From Mycolicibacterium porcinum (GTDB lineage Bacteria > Actinomycetota > Actinomycetes > Mycobacteriales > Mycobacteriaceae), in the NCBI GenBank assembly GCA_002086835.1, contig MVIG01000029.1, positions 1 to 64,000 on the forward strand: 64,000 bases of DNA, written 5' to 3'. A program made the translations under genes and the position numbers. The notes under the pieces are model-generated. The model saw only the letters and a list, made by a program, of their open reading frames with translations, was not told where the DNA came from and made no database searches. This document shows positions 1 to 7,768 of this stretch, piece by piece. Numbering within the stretch: position 1 is the stretch's first letter; each line of letters starts with the position of its first letter.

Positions 1-14
1 GAGTTCGCCCTACA

Positions 15-359
15 GTGGACCACGACCCACCAACCCCAAGCCGCATAGCGACTGGACCAGTAATCGGGTCCCCCTCACCAGCCCACGACGACACCCCTCC
101 TCCACAGCTCGACGGATTGCCCCGGATCTTGGGCCTGCGGGCGAACACACTCAGCGACGACCAGGGCACCGCGCTAGATGATCCCGACTCGGCCGAACCA
201 CTGGATCTACCAGATGCTGACCTGTCCGAGGAATCCTTATCGGTCACTGTGGTGCCAGTCCAACCCGACGAGTTCGTGTGCTCGCGATGCCTGCTTGTCC
301 AGCACCGTAATCGTCTCGTCTGGGTGGACAACCATCCGGTGTGCGCAGACTGTCTCTAG
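15..359 (+). CDS. DUF4193-like small protein (possibly 5'-truncated)
   Basis: A 114-residue acidic protein. Its C-terminal half matches the actinobacterial DUF4193 pattern: an acidic stretch ending in DLPDADLSEE, then CSRCLLVQHRNRL and a final CADC, which is a probable four-cysteine zinc site (two CxxC pairs). Family members are usually about 100 residues and their function is unknown to me. The N-terminal 50 residues are proline-rich and unlike the usual family start. The GTG at 15 is the first possible start in the window, so the gene could begin upstream. There is no operon partner; the next downstream DNA is pseudogene debris. Confidence 0.7.
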   Translation: MDHDPPTPSRIATGPVIGSPSPAHDDTPPPQLDGLPRILGLRANTLSDDQGTALDDPDSAEPLDLPDADLSEESLSVTVVPVQPDEFVCSRCLLVQHRNRLVWVDNHPVCADCL

Positions 360-481
360 CCCACTTTCCAACTTCCACCCTCCACTTTCCCATCAGCAGC
401 GCCCTGCGGCTGTGATTCCATCAACGAGGGGACAGGCGAACGGTGCCTGCGATCTACGCTTGCCCACGGACTCAGAAGCGA

Positions 482-785
482 ATGACCTCCGCCCTCAGCA
501 TTGCGGCGCGCCTCGTCGCGGTCGCGCTGATGGCGTGCTCGGCGCTCGCGTTTCCATCACCGACCGCAGCCTCAGACCCGTGCCCGCACACCGAACTGAT
601 ATTCGCGCGTGGAACATTCGAGGCCCCGGCACCGGGAGCGTGGGGCAGGCCTTTGCCGATGCGCTCAGATCAAGACTCGGGCCTGCAAACCTGGTGGTGC
701 ATTCCGTCGATTACCCAGTGTCACTGGACTTCGCCACGGCCGCCCAGCTCGATGTGCTTGTCCGGCAGCCCAATCCGGCGCTAGC
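482..785 (+). pseudogene. Frameshifted, truncated cutinase-family gene
   Basis: The reading frame from ATG 482 gives a signal peptide (hydrophobic run with ALMACSALAF, cut near TAASDP) and the cutinase start DPCPHTELIFARGTFEAP. Near 640 the homology jumps by one frame to VGQAFADALRSRLG and VDYPVSLDFATAAQ, which continues the cutinase pattern seen in mycobacterial cutinase-like (Culp) proteins. Homology stops around 750-785, before the GxSxG serine motif, where an IS110-type transposase tail begins in the same frame. It is therefore an inactive fragment carrying an indel and a 3' truncation. The enzyme would have been a secreted esterase. The exact end is uncertain. Confidence 0.75.
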
Positions 786-798
786 CCCAACCATTCCA

Positions 799-1063
799 TT
801 CCGCTCCGAACCCTCCTTCGCCGCCCTGTGCGGGGCCGCTCCGGTACCGGCGTCCTCGGGCAAGTTCACCCGCCACCACCTGTCCCGCGGCGACGACCGA
901 GCAGCTAACAGAGCCCTCTACCTAATGGCGCTGATCCGCATGTCGGCTCACCCGCAAACCCGCGCCTTCGTCGCACGCCAGCTGGCCGACGGCCGCACTA
1001 AGAACGAGATCCTGCGGCTGCTCAAGCGCTCCATCTCCCGCGAGATCTTCAAACTTCTGACCC
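799..1063 (+). mobile_element. IS110-family transposase remnant (C-terminal part)
   Basis: Translation in the frame of codon 799 gives FRSEPSFAALCGAAPVPASSGK, then HHLSRGDDRAANRALYLMAL, RMSAHPQTRAF and EILRLLKRSISREIF. This is the typical C-terminal region (Transposase_20-like) of IS110/IS116/IS902 transposases, with the SSGK, LSRG and KR..ARE-type landmarks. The N-terminal DEDD catalytic half is missing, so it cannot transpose. It directly follows the cutinase fragment in frame, so the junction near 785-799 probably records insertion followed by deletion. No terminal repeats can be assigned, as expected for IS110. Confidence 0.75.
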
Positions 1064-1066
1064 GCC

Positions 1067-1107
1067 CCCGTGCCCGTGCCCGTGCCCGTGCCCGTGCCCG
1101 TGCCCGT
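1067..1107 (+). repeat. (CCCGTG)n hexanucleotide tandem repeat
   Basis: Six exact copies of CCCGTG (1067-1102) are followed by a partial copy (CCCGT). The unit length is a multiple of three, so copy-number change keeps frame; it encodes Pro-Val, Arg-Ala or Ala-Arg dipeptides depending on frame. It sits between the IS110 transposase tail and the HTH remnant. It probably expanded after the element decayed. Confidence 0.9.
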
Positions 1108-1278
1108 CGACGACTACTACGGCGACCTGCGGCCCGCACGGCAGGCTAGGAACCTCACCCTGGCCACCGTGGCCGCCCACTTCGGTGTTCCGACCATCAC
1201 TATCTCCCGGCTCGAACGCGGACGCCAACGTAACCAAACCCTCGCCGACAATACCGACAGTGGCTCACCACCGCTTGA
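1107..1278 (+). pseudogene. Broken helix-turn-helix gene associated with the IS110 remnant
   Basis: Reading from the end of the repeat gives VDDYYGDLRPARQARNLTLA, VAAHFGVPTITISRLERG and QRNQTLADN, an XRE-like helix-turn-helix. A one-frame slip near 1250 is needed to continue as YRQWLTTA and stop (TGA 1276-1278). HTH segments of this kind sit 3' of some actinobacterial IS110 transposases; that association is from memory. No proper start remains. Confidence 0.55.
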
Positions 1279-1737
1279 CTCCTAACACCAATAGCGCTGC
1301 TTTGAGGAGAGGGTCTCTGCCGGCGACGCACAAAGCTAGTAGGACCGCAGATCCCTCGCGTGCACGGCTTGATCTCCTTGCGCCCTCAGCAAGACGACTT
1401 CAATTCGCCCTCGTTGCTGCCACGGAACCAACTGTCCCACCAACGCAGGACAAACCATCGGCCAAGCCGCTGGTGACCCCGAACGTTCGTAGGCCCGCTC
1501 AACTAAGTATGGATTCGTAGGTAGCCAACCTTAACGACGATCGCAGAGTGCGATATCTGAGATCTCAACTCGCGTAGCAACGATGTCCGGCGTTCGCGGT
1601 GCTTAGACGCAAGGATCTCGGGACGGCTGATTCGTCGGCGTGGTCCGTCTAGAAGCCCTCATCACCACAATGCATGATCGACGCCCGAGGGAAGTACCCT
1701 GACTCGAACACATTCCTTGCGCTCAACGAAGCCGGCT
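1279..1737. other. Intergenic stretch, no gene recognised
   Basis: These 459 bases lie between the IS110 debris and the TetR gene. Short frames exist on both strands, but none shows a recognisable domain, a good ribosome site or consistent codon bias. I see no RNA gene, terminator or strong palindrome. Confidence 0.5.
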
Positions 1738-2415
1738 TCAGCCCCGAGGGCGCAGGGTTTGTGGGCCGCCGGGCGGGCATAGCCCTAGGACGGAATTCAA
1801 TTGGGCATCGGTGAATGCCCTTGCGGGCATATGAGTCTGTGCAGGGCGGCGGCGCACACCGTCGAGCATCAATACGACATAACGGCGCCAAAGATCCGGA
1901 GCGACCGCACCGGCGTAGTCATTCACCGAACCGGCGAGCATGCCGAGTATCGGGATGTCGGTATGAGAGAGGTCCCGCCGAATACATCCTTGGTCCTTCG
2001 CACGCTCCACGACTGCAGCAATAACGCTGATAAGACGTTCACGAGCAGCCGCCGGACAAAACTCCGCGCCACTGACCTCGAATGCCATCTCGCGGAATCC
2101 ACGGTCCGACGCAGACATCTCACACAACGAGATCAATGCCGATTCCATTGCTGTCCAAGCATCTTCACTTCGATGGGCCGATTCAAGCTTCACTATGCAG
2201 TGATCGAGTGCTTCCGCGTATACCTGGTGGATAAGTTCTGACTTCGTCGGGAACCTTCGGTACACGGTCGCCACTCCCACACCGGCGTGGTGCGCAACAT
2301 CGTTGAGCCCCGGCGACAGCCCCTTTGTCACGAACAACGCCCGCGCAGCTTCGAGGATGCGGCGACGATTGTCCGTGGCATCCCTGCGGAGCGAAACCTG
2401 CTTGCCAGCAGACAT
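1738..2415 (-). CDS. TetR-family transcriptional regulator
   Basis: A 225-residue protein starting MSAGKQVSLRRDATDNRRRI. The N-terminal TetR DNA-binding domain is clear: RILEAARALFVTKG, then an HTH with VAHHAGVGVATVYRRFPTKS (about residues 15-60). The C-terminal half is a helical ligand-binding/dimer domain that is not diagnostic. ATG 2415 was chosen because the TetR homology begins just after it; in-frame codons further upstream run through the neighbouring fadD in another frame. It lies 35 bp downstream of the acyl-CoA ligase on the same strand, so the two are probably co-transcribed and it may control that gene. Confidence 0.85.
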   Translation of the reverse strand: MSAGKQVSLRRDATDNRRRILEAARALFVTKGLSPGLNDVAHHAGVGVATVYRRFPTKSELIHQVYAEALDHCIVKLESAHRSEDAWTAMESALISLCEMSASDRGFREMAFEVSGAEFCPAAARERLISVIAAVVERAKDQGCIRRDLSHTDIPILGMLAGSVNDYAGAVAPDLWRRYVVLMLDGVRRRPAQTHMPARAFTDAQLNSVLGLCPPGGPQTLRPRG

Positions 2416-2450
2416 ATTCAGCGTATCTTCCCTTATCCCACCCGTCTGGA

Positions 2451-4190
2451 TCACTGCCGTTCTTCGGTGGCGAATGTTGGCCGTTGGCTGAGTTGCTGCA
2501 CCAGCCGATATTTCTGCACCTTTCCGGTGGCTGTGGTCGGAAGTTCTTCGGCTTGACGAAAGACCACTGATTTCGGCACCTTGAATCGAGCCAACGCGCT
2601 CCGGCAGAAGGACAGCACCTCGTGCTCGGTGATTGTGGACTGCGGTCTCGGGACGACGACCGCACAGCCGATCTCGCCCCATCGGTCGTTGTGGAGCCCG
2701 ACCACGTACACCTGGCTGATGTCGGGATGTTCGGACAGCACATCCTCTATCTCCTTTGGCATCACCAACTCGCCTCCACTCTTGTAGAGCTCCTTGGTGC
2801 GCCCGGTCAGTTGCAGGTATCCGTCGGCACGAACCCGGCCGAGGTCTCCGGAGTGAATCCATCCATCCCGCAGCACTTCTGCGGTATCAGTGGGTCGGTT
2901 CCAGTACCGGAGCATCGCAGTCGGGCCCGACGAGACCAACTCTCCGTCGACCCCAGCAGGGAGCACCGCGTCGCACGCGGCGTCCACAGCTCGATAGATC
3001 GTGAGGCCGTCGGTACCGCTCGCACCTGCGACGCCGGCGAGTTTCGGTCGGCCCACCGTGTCGGTGAGTGCCTCCACCGGATCTTCGGGTAGTGTCAGCG
3101 TCATCGCCCCGCCGGATTCAGTCATGCCGTAGCCGGTGACGATCTCCTGGACGCCGAATTCCGCCTTGAACTGCCGCCACAACCACGCCGGAGCAGGCGC
3201 CGATCCGCATAGTACGGCGTTGAGCGAGCTCAAGTCATAGTCCCCGCGAACGGGGCTTTCCACCATGGACACCGCCATAGTAGGTACACAAAGGATGTCG
3301 GTTGCGCGGTGACGCTCGATTTCGCGGAAGTAGTTCTCTGGAGTGAACTTCGGCTGCAGGATGACCGCTCCGCCCACGCACATTGCGGACAGCAATCCCT
3401 CAATGTAGCCGAACATGTGATAGCAGGGCAGAGAGAAGAGGATTCGGCGACCTTGCTCATAGGCGCGGGTCAGTGCGGACGCATAGGCCGTTCGCAAGAC
3501 CGCATCATGCGACAACAGAACACCTTTGGGCGACCCCGTGGTACCGGAGGTATAGAGCAGGTCGCCGGCTGCAGCAGGATCCACGACGGGCCACTCACTC
3601 GCCGCATCATCTATCGCGTCGATTTCTGCCATTTGCTGCAACTGAAGTGCGCCCGTCCGCGGCACGCCGCCGGTATCCAAGAGCACAACGTGACGCAATT
3701 CCGGGACCTCATCAGATTCCGGCGCTCGGCCTGTGAAGCCGGCGCGGTCCCAACCGGGCGCGACACTGTCGAGAGTCTGTTGGTAATCCTGATCGCTGAA
3801 CCGGGTCATCGTAATCAGGACACAGCAGCCGGAATCCGCCAGGACATAGGCCAGTTCCCGCTCACGGTAAAGGTAGTTGAACGGCACGGCGATGGCCCCG
3901 AGACGCGCGATGGCGAACTTGACCGATACGAATTCTGGATAGTTGGCCATCATCATCCCGACGCGATCACCGGACCGAACCCCGAGGGCGTGCAGGCCCC
4001 TGGCGAGATCACGTGATCTCGCCGCGACGTTGCCGTAGCTCCAAGCTGTGTGGTCGGTCAGAACGAAAGGCCGAGACGCATATTCCGACGAGCACCGGTC
4101 CAGCCATTCCGCCAGAGACACGCTCTGCCAAGTGGGGAACCGATCCCGCAGCGACTGACGTCGGGAGTCGATCGATGCGGCAGCCGTCAT
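2451..4190 (-). CDS. fadD: Acyl-CoA ligase (FadD-type, class I adenylate-forming)
   Basis: A 579-residue AMP-binding enzyme that would activate a carboxylic acid with ATP and CoA. The P-loop YTSGTTGSPKG is at residues 213-223, the A5 motif GYGMTESGG at about 355, the A7/A8 region with SGDLGRV and LTGRTKELYKSGGE follows, and the C-terminal A10 lysine lies in TATGKVQKY. Length is normal. It starts at ATG 4190 and is followed by the TetR gene. An AT-rich 18-bp palindrome lies upstream at 4332-4349. The substrate is unknown; neighbours point to a hydrophobic acid. Confidence 0.9.
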   Translation of the reverse strand: MTAAASIDSRRQSLRDRFPTWQSVSLAEWLDRCSSEYASRPFVLTDHTAWSYGNVAARSRDLARGLHALGVRSGDRVGMMMANYPEFVSVKFAIARLGAIAVPFNYLYRERELAYVLADSGCCVLITMTRFSDQDYQQTLDSVAPGWDRAGFTGRAPESDEVPELRHVVLLDTGGVPRTGALQLQQMAEIDAIDDAASEWPVVDPAAAGDLLYTSGTTGSPKGVLLSHDAVLRTAYASALTRAYEQGRRILFSLPCYHMFGYIEGLLSAMCVGGAVILQPKFTPENYFREIERHRATDILCVPTMAVSMVESPVRGDYDLSSLNAVLCGSAPAPAWLWRQFKAEFGVQEIVTGYGMTESGGAMTLTLPEDPVEALTDTVGRPKLAGVAGASGTDGLTIYRAVDAACDAVLPAGVDGELVSSGPTAMLRYWNRPTDTAEVLRDGWIHSGDLGRVRADGYLQLTGRTKELYKSGGELVMPKEIEDVLSEHPDISQVYVVGLHNDRWGEIGCAVVVPRPQSTITEHEVLSFCRSALARFKVPKSVVFRQAEELPTTATGKVQKYRLVQQLSQRPTFATEERQ

Positions 4191-4331
4191 GACGGACCGA
4201 CGCTCGGCGCAGAGACCTCCATGCCGACTAGGGGTCGGAATGGCGATCGCCAGTAATCGATCATGGTGGCCTCCCGAGGTCGAGAGTCAGGACGAGGCCT
4301 GACGGGCGGACAACTGCACTACGTCATCATA

Positions 4332-4349
4332 ATTTAATCTATAATAAAG
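4332..4349. promoter_or_regulatory. Probable TetR operator (degenerate ATTTAATC-NN-GATTAAAT)
   Basis: The sequence ATTTAATCTATAATAAAG has a perfect left arm of the window-wide 18-bp motif and a right arm with two mismatches. It lies about 140 bp upstream of the fadD start at 4190 in a very AT-rich patch. No binding data; the call rests on recurrence of the motif before other operons. Confidence 0.55.
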
Positions 4350-4400
4350 TTTGATTGCGGAGAAGGCTTCTCTACTCACACTGGACCTTCCCGGCCCACG

Positions 4401-5010
4401 CTACAAAGTCGACTCCTGGAGTGCGCCGATCCTGGCCAAGTCAGCACGGAGTCCGTCGATGACGATGCTCACCCCGTACCGGAAAGCAGCATCGTCCGAT
4501 ACCTCCTGCCCCGCTTCACCCGCCTCCGAACTCAGCGGCTGCCACAGTGTGGCGCCGCCAACCGCCGAGGAGCCGAGGAGCCGAGGATCAAGTTCAGCAG
4601 CACGGCCAACGCTCGGTGCGCGACATCACAGGGAAAGCTGGCGTCGCACAGGGCGGAGACGAACCGTCCTCGCCGGATGAACTGTCCGGGTTTCACCGAC
4701 AAGCCGGTCAGCGTCAGCGTCACCAGATTGGGGTGCTGCCGACAGATCTCGTACAGTTCGGTTGCTGTGTCTCGGATCTGATCCTCCCAGGAATCGCCCC
4801 GGAGCGACAGAATCTGCTGTTGATCGAATGCCAATTCACAGGCGGCTCCGAATTATTCCTGCTTATTGCGGACGTACCCGTAGATCGTCATAGTTGCGAC
4901 GCCCAGTGGCTCTGCGAGTTTCCGCATGCTGCCACAAGCCGCAGTGCTCGCATGGGTCGCTTCCCACCTGCCCCGGCCGATCTGGTTCCGGTTATGCGGG
5001 TTGATGACGA
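4401..5010 (-). pseudogene. Degraded TetR-family regulator
   Basis: Pieces of one TetR protein are spread over frames. The HTH segment SMRKLAEPLGVATMTIYGYV is followed by RNKQE and an in-frame TAA at 4853-4855. The same frame then resumes with ELAFDQQQILSLRGDSWEDQ and the TetR_C_1-type body through RALAVLLNLILGS. Near 4560 the frame shifts and the C-terminus continues as DDAAFRYGVSIVIDGLRADL to a TAG at 4401. The region N-terminal to the HTH is also out of frame. At least three lesions make a functional protein unlikely. A perfect palindrome, its likely old operator, survives just upstream at 5085-5102. Confidence 0.7.
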
Positions 5011-5084
5011 AGTGACCGCGGCCGTACCCGCCGGGGTAGGTATACCAAGCGCACGCCGAGACCATCTGCCAAAGTAGGTTGCGT

Positions 5085-5102
5085 TCAATATTCGAATATT
5101 GA
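5085..5102. promoter_or_regulatory. Perfect 18-bp palindrome, probable operator
   Basis: TCAATATTCGAATATTGA is a perfect palindrome in the gap between the TetR pseudogene (minus) and the MaoC gene (plus). It is directly followed by GATTAAAT (5101-5108), a half-site of the recurring window motif. The position and symmetry fit a TetR operator for the divergent pair. Confidence 0.55.
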
Positions 5103-5210
5103 TTAAATATCGACAACGGGCCCGCCCTGGACTGCCGACAGATCGAATAGCTCCGTCACAGAGACTTTTTCAGGTGCCAGGCCACCCTGTACACGATACG
5201 GAGGTACGCC

Positions 5211-5255
5211 ATGATTACTTCTCCCAGAACCAATCCGCGCGATGTCCTCGTATGA
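5211..5255 (+). CDS. 14-codon upstream ORF coupled to the MaoC gene
   Basis: An ATG at 5211 sits six bases after a strong GGAGG site (in ACGGAGGTACGCC) and opens MITSPRTNPRDVLV, ending in TGA at 5253-5255. That stop overlaps the ATG at 5252 of the downstream gene in an ATGA arrangement. The downstream ATG lacks a clear ribosome site of its own. This suggests either translational coupling through a leader peptide, or that these residues are the true N-terminus and a one-base change separated them. Confidence 0.5.
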   Translation: MITSPRTNPRDVLV

Positions 5256-6247
5256 CAGCGCACGCGTCGGGTGGTCCCTACTTCGACGAACTCACCCGGA
5301 ACACCGTGTTCGATTGGGCGCCTGCACTGACGCTGACCTCTGGCGGCGCCGCCTTACATCAAGCCATACTGGGAGATCGTCTACGCCTACCCCTCGATCG
5401 TGAACTCAGTCGCGCAGTCACCGGACAGTTATCGGTAGTTGCGCATCCGGCTTATGTGTGCGACGTGGCGATCGGCCAATCGACGCTGGCAACGCAACGA
5501 GTGAAGGCCAACCTCTTCTATCGTGGCCTGCGATTTCACCGCTTCCCGGCGATCGGCGACTCGCTTTACACGCGGACCGAAGTCGTAGGGCTCAAGCAGA
5601 ACTCGACCAAACCCGGTAGGCCGTCGACTGGTCTGGCCGCTCTGCGCATCACGACGCTCGATCAGGCCGAGCGCCTGGTGCTGGACTTCCACCGCTGTGC
5701 GATGCTTCCGCTGAGCGACGACTCGATCCAAACGGGCTACAACGATGACCTGTCTGGGATCGGGACCGAGTCGCCGGCCGATCCGGGAAACCCCATCGCC
5801 GGCTGGCGCACCGAGGAGTTCCGCCGGAGAGCAACACGACCGGACTTCTCGCCGGAATTGACGGGTACCACCTTGCGCAGCACCGCAGATGTCGTCAGCA
5901 GCGCAACCGAACTGGCGCGGCTCACTCTCAACATCGCGGCTACCCATCATGACTCTCGAATCGCCGGTCAACGTCTCGTCTACGGCGGGCATACGATCGG
6001 CCTCGCCCTGGCCCAGGCGACCCGCTTGCTACCCAATCTGGTCACGGTGCTCGGTTGGCAGTCGTGCGATCATTCAGGCCCGGTGCACGAAGGTGACACG
6101 CTGTACAGCGACCTCGTTGTGGAAGACGCGATGGCCCTGGCCGGCGATCGTGGCACCGTCCTGAACCTCAGATCGGTCGTCTATGCCGCCGACGAGGGTG
6201 CGGACCGACAAGTCCTCGACTGGAAGTTTACTGCCCTGCACTTCTGA
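5252..6247 (+). CDS. MaoC-like hydratase, mesaconyl-CoA hydratase/HTD2-type
   Basis: A 331-residue hotdog-fold protein from ATG 5252. The N-terminal half begins YFDELTRNTVFDWAPALTLT and lacks the catalytic signature. The C-terminal half holds the second hotdog, with LVYGGHTIGLALAQATRLLP and DHSGPVHEGDTLYSDLVV, as in the FAS1-like dehydratase/mesaconyl-CoA hydratase group. It would hydrate an enoyl-CoA. It is followed by a second MaoC gene and faces a CitE-like lyase, a pairing known from citramalyl-CoA or itaconate/mesaconate-type CoA chemistry. The exact substrate is inference. Translation probably depends on the overlapping 14-codon ORF. Confidence 0.7.
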   Translation: MTAHASGGPYFDELTRNTVFDWAPALTLTSGGAALHQAILGDRLRLPLDRELSRAVTGQLSVVAHPAYVCDVAIGQSTLATQRVKANLFYRGLRFHRFPAIGDSLYTRTEVVGLKQNSTKPGRPSTGLAALRITTLDQAERLVLDFHRCAMLPLSDDSIQTGYNDDLSGIGTESPADPGNPIAGWRTEEFRRRATRPDFSPELTGTTLRSTADVVSSATELARLTLNIAATHHDSRIAGQRLVYGGHTIGLALAQATRLLPNLVTVLGWQSCDHSGPVHEGDTLYSDLVVEDAMALAGDRGTVLNLRSVVYAADEGADRQVLDWKFTALHF

Positions 6248-6344
6248 CCGTCCCGACTTCGACGCACGGGAATGCACGCGCGACCAACCACCACTCCATC
6301 TTCGGCTGCCGCAACGACACAGCCGCTCCACAGACGGGACAATC

Positions 6345-6800
6345 ATGCACATCTTCGAATCCTTGGGTGAACTGGCCGACACCAAGGGGGAACCACTCGG
6401 AACCAGTGAGTGGATGCTGTTGACACAGAACGAAATCGATCGGTTCGCCGAAGCGACCGGAGATTCCCAGTGGATTCACGTCGATCCCGTCCGCGCTGCG
6501 ACCGGACCATTCGGCACCACGATCGCGCACGGCTTTCTGACGTTGGCACTCCTGCCACAGATCTGGCATCAGATCTACGAAGTGCGGGGCGTCCGGTTCG
6601 CCGTCAATTACGGTCTCAACCGAGTGCGTTTCCCCGCGCCGGTGCCGGTCGATTCCCGTGTTCGCGGCACCAGCACCGTCACCGATGTCATCGAGGTGGC
6701 GCGGAATACTACCGCAGTGACGTTGTCGACGACCATAGAGGCGATGGGCTCGGCCAAACCGGTGTGCATAGCTGAGAGCATCGTCCGCTACACCGGGTGA
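6345..6800 (+). CDS. MaoC-like (R)-specific enoyl-CoA hydratase
   Basis: A 151-residue single-hotdog protein starting MHIFESLGELADTKGEPLGT. The hydratase-2 motif is visible as FAEATGDSQWIHVDP, with the catalytic Asp and His, followed by GPFGTTIAHGFLTLALLP (about residues 40-75). The size is standard for the Rv0130-like single-domain family. It lies 97 bp downstream of the larger MaoC gene on the same strand and converges on the CitE-like gene with 30 bp between stops. It would add water to trans-2-enoyl-CoA esters. Confidence 0.85.
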   Translation: MHIFESLGELADTKGEPLGTSEWMLLTQNEIDRFAEATGDSQWIHVDPVRAATGPFGTTIAHGFLTLALLPQIWHQIYEVRGVRFAVNYGLNRVRFPAPVPVDSRVRGTSTVTDVIEVARNTTAVTLSTTIEAMGSAKPVCIAESIVRYTG

Positions 6801-6830
6801 GCAAAGGCTCCGGTGACCACCCAGAGCTAG

Positions 6831-7643
6831 CTAGACTGTGATGCCTGCCGTCTTGAGTATGCGGCGGGCCCGGGCGATCACCGGGGCGTCGATCATCTTT
6901 CCGTCTACCACCGCGACACCTTGATCGTTCACCTCGGCGAGAATTCTGTACGCCCAACGCACTTCGGACTCGTCCGGGGCGAAGCCCGCGTTCACGGCAG
7001 CGACCTGTTTTGGGTGAATGCACAATTTTCCACCGAAGCCGAGGCCGCTGGCGTGTTCGATGTCAGCTCTCAGCGCATCGGGACTGCTGACATCGCCGGT
7101 GACGCCGTCCAATGGCGGTGCAATTTTCGCGGATGCGCAAGCCAGCACGAGCGCGCTGCGCGCGAACAGAAAAGCCTCCTGACGCTCCGGAGCGACCCCG
7201 ATCTCTGCGCCAAGATCGAAACTGCCGAAAGCAACCCGAGTTACCCCAATACCCGAACAAATTTCGCGCGCGGCCAAGACCGCAGCTGAGGACTCGATGA
7301 GTGGTATCAAGTCCGCGTCGTCGCGCAGATGTCGCCAAACGACCTCGACATCGGTTACGGATTCCACCTTCGGGATCATGACGGGGCACCCGTGTCTCCG
7401 AACCATGTCGAGGTCTTGTGCATGCCAGTCCGTGTCGCGGGCATTGACACGAACCACCCCGACGTTGCCATCACCCAGCCATCCGTCCACATGAGAACGA
7501 GCTTCCGACTTGTCGGCGGGCGCCACCGCATCCTCGAGATCCAGCACGATGCCGTCGGCGCCGGCTTCGGCGGCCTTCCTGAATCGTTCGGGCCGCGTCC
7601 CCGGAACGAACAGTAAGCTCCGCGCCGTCGTCAGATCGCGCAT
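6831..7643 (-). CDS. CitE-like acyl-CoA lyase (HpcH/HpaI aldolase family)
   Basis: A 270-residue protein beginning MRDLTTARSLLFVPGTRPER. The family signatures are SLLFVPGTRPERFRKA, GADGIVLDLEDAVAP, VVRVNARDTDW, MIPKVES and GGKLCIHPKQV, which include the metal-binding and acyl-CoA-binding residues of CitE/malyl-CoA lyase proteins. It would cleave a 3-hydroxyacyl-CoA to acetyl-CoA or propionyl-CoA plus a 2-oxoacid. I chose ATG 7643 because GGGAG stands five bases before it; ATG 7655 is an alternative adding four residues. It diverges from an acyl-CoA dehydrogenase across an operator-like palindrome at 7709-7726. Confidence 0.85.
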   Translation of the reverse strand: MRDLTTARSLLFVPGTRPERFRKAAEAGADGIVLDLEDAVAPADKSEARSHVDGWLGDGNVGVVRVNARDTDWHAQDLDMVRRHGCPVMIPKVESVTDVEVVWRHLRDDADLIPLIESSAAVLAAREICSGIGVTRVAFGSFDLGAEIGVAPERQEAFLFARSALVLACASAKIAPPLDGVTGDVSSPDALRADIEHASGLGFGGKLCIHPKQVAAVNAGFAPDESEVRWAYRILAEVNDQGVAVVDGKMIDAPVIARARRILKTAGITV

Positions 7644-7708
7644 CGAATCTCCCATCGAGGTCGAGGATCCTCTCGCCAGCAGTCACTTTGACTAACCGAT
7701 CGAGCATC

Positions 7709-7726
7709 ATTTAATCTCGATTAAAT
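7709..7726. promoter_or_regulatory. Probable TetR operator, best copy of the window motif
   Basis: ATTTAATC-TC-GATTAAAT has perfectly complementary 8-bp arms around a 2-bp centre. It lies in the divergent gap between the CitE-like gene and the acyl-CoA dehydrogenase, where one site could control both promoters. Confidence 0.75.
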
Positions 7727-7768
7727 ACTGCCACATCACCGGTTCACCCAGTCGAGGAAGTTGCCACG

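Noticed and set aside
948-1237. Dipeptide-repeat frames (Arg-Ala and His-Gly) over the CCCGTG tract
   Set aside because: These are translations of the tandem repeat on either strand, not genes.
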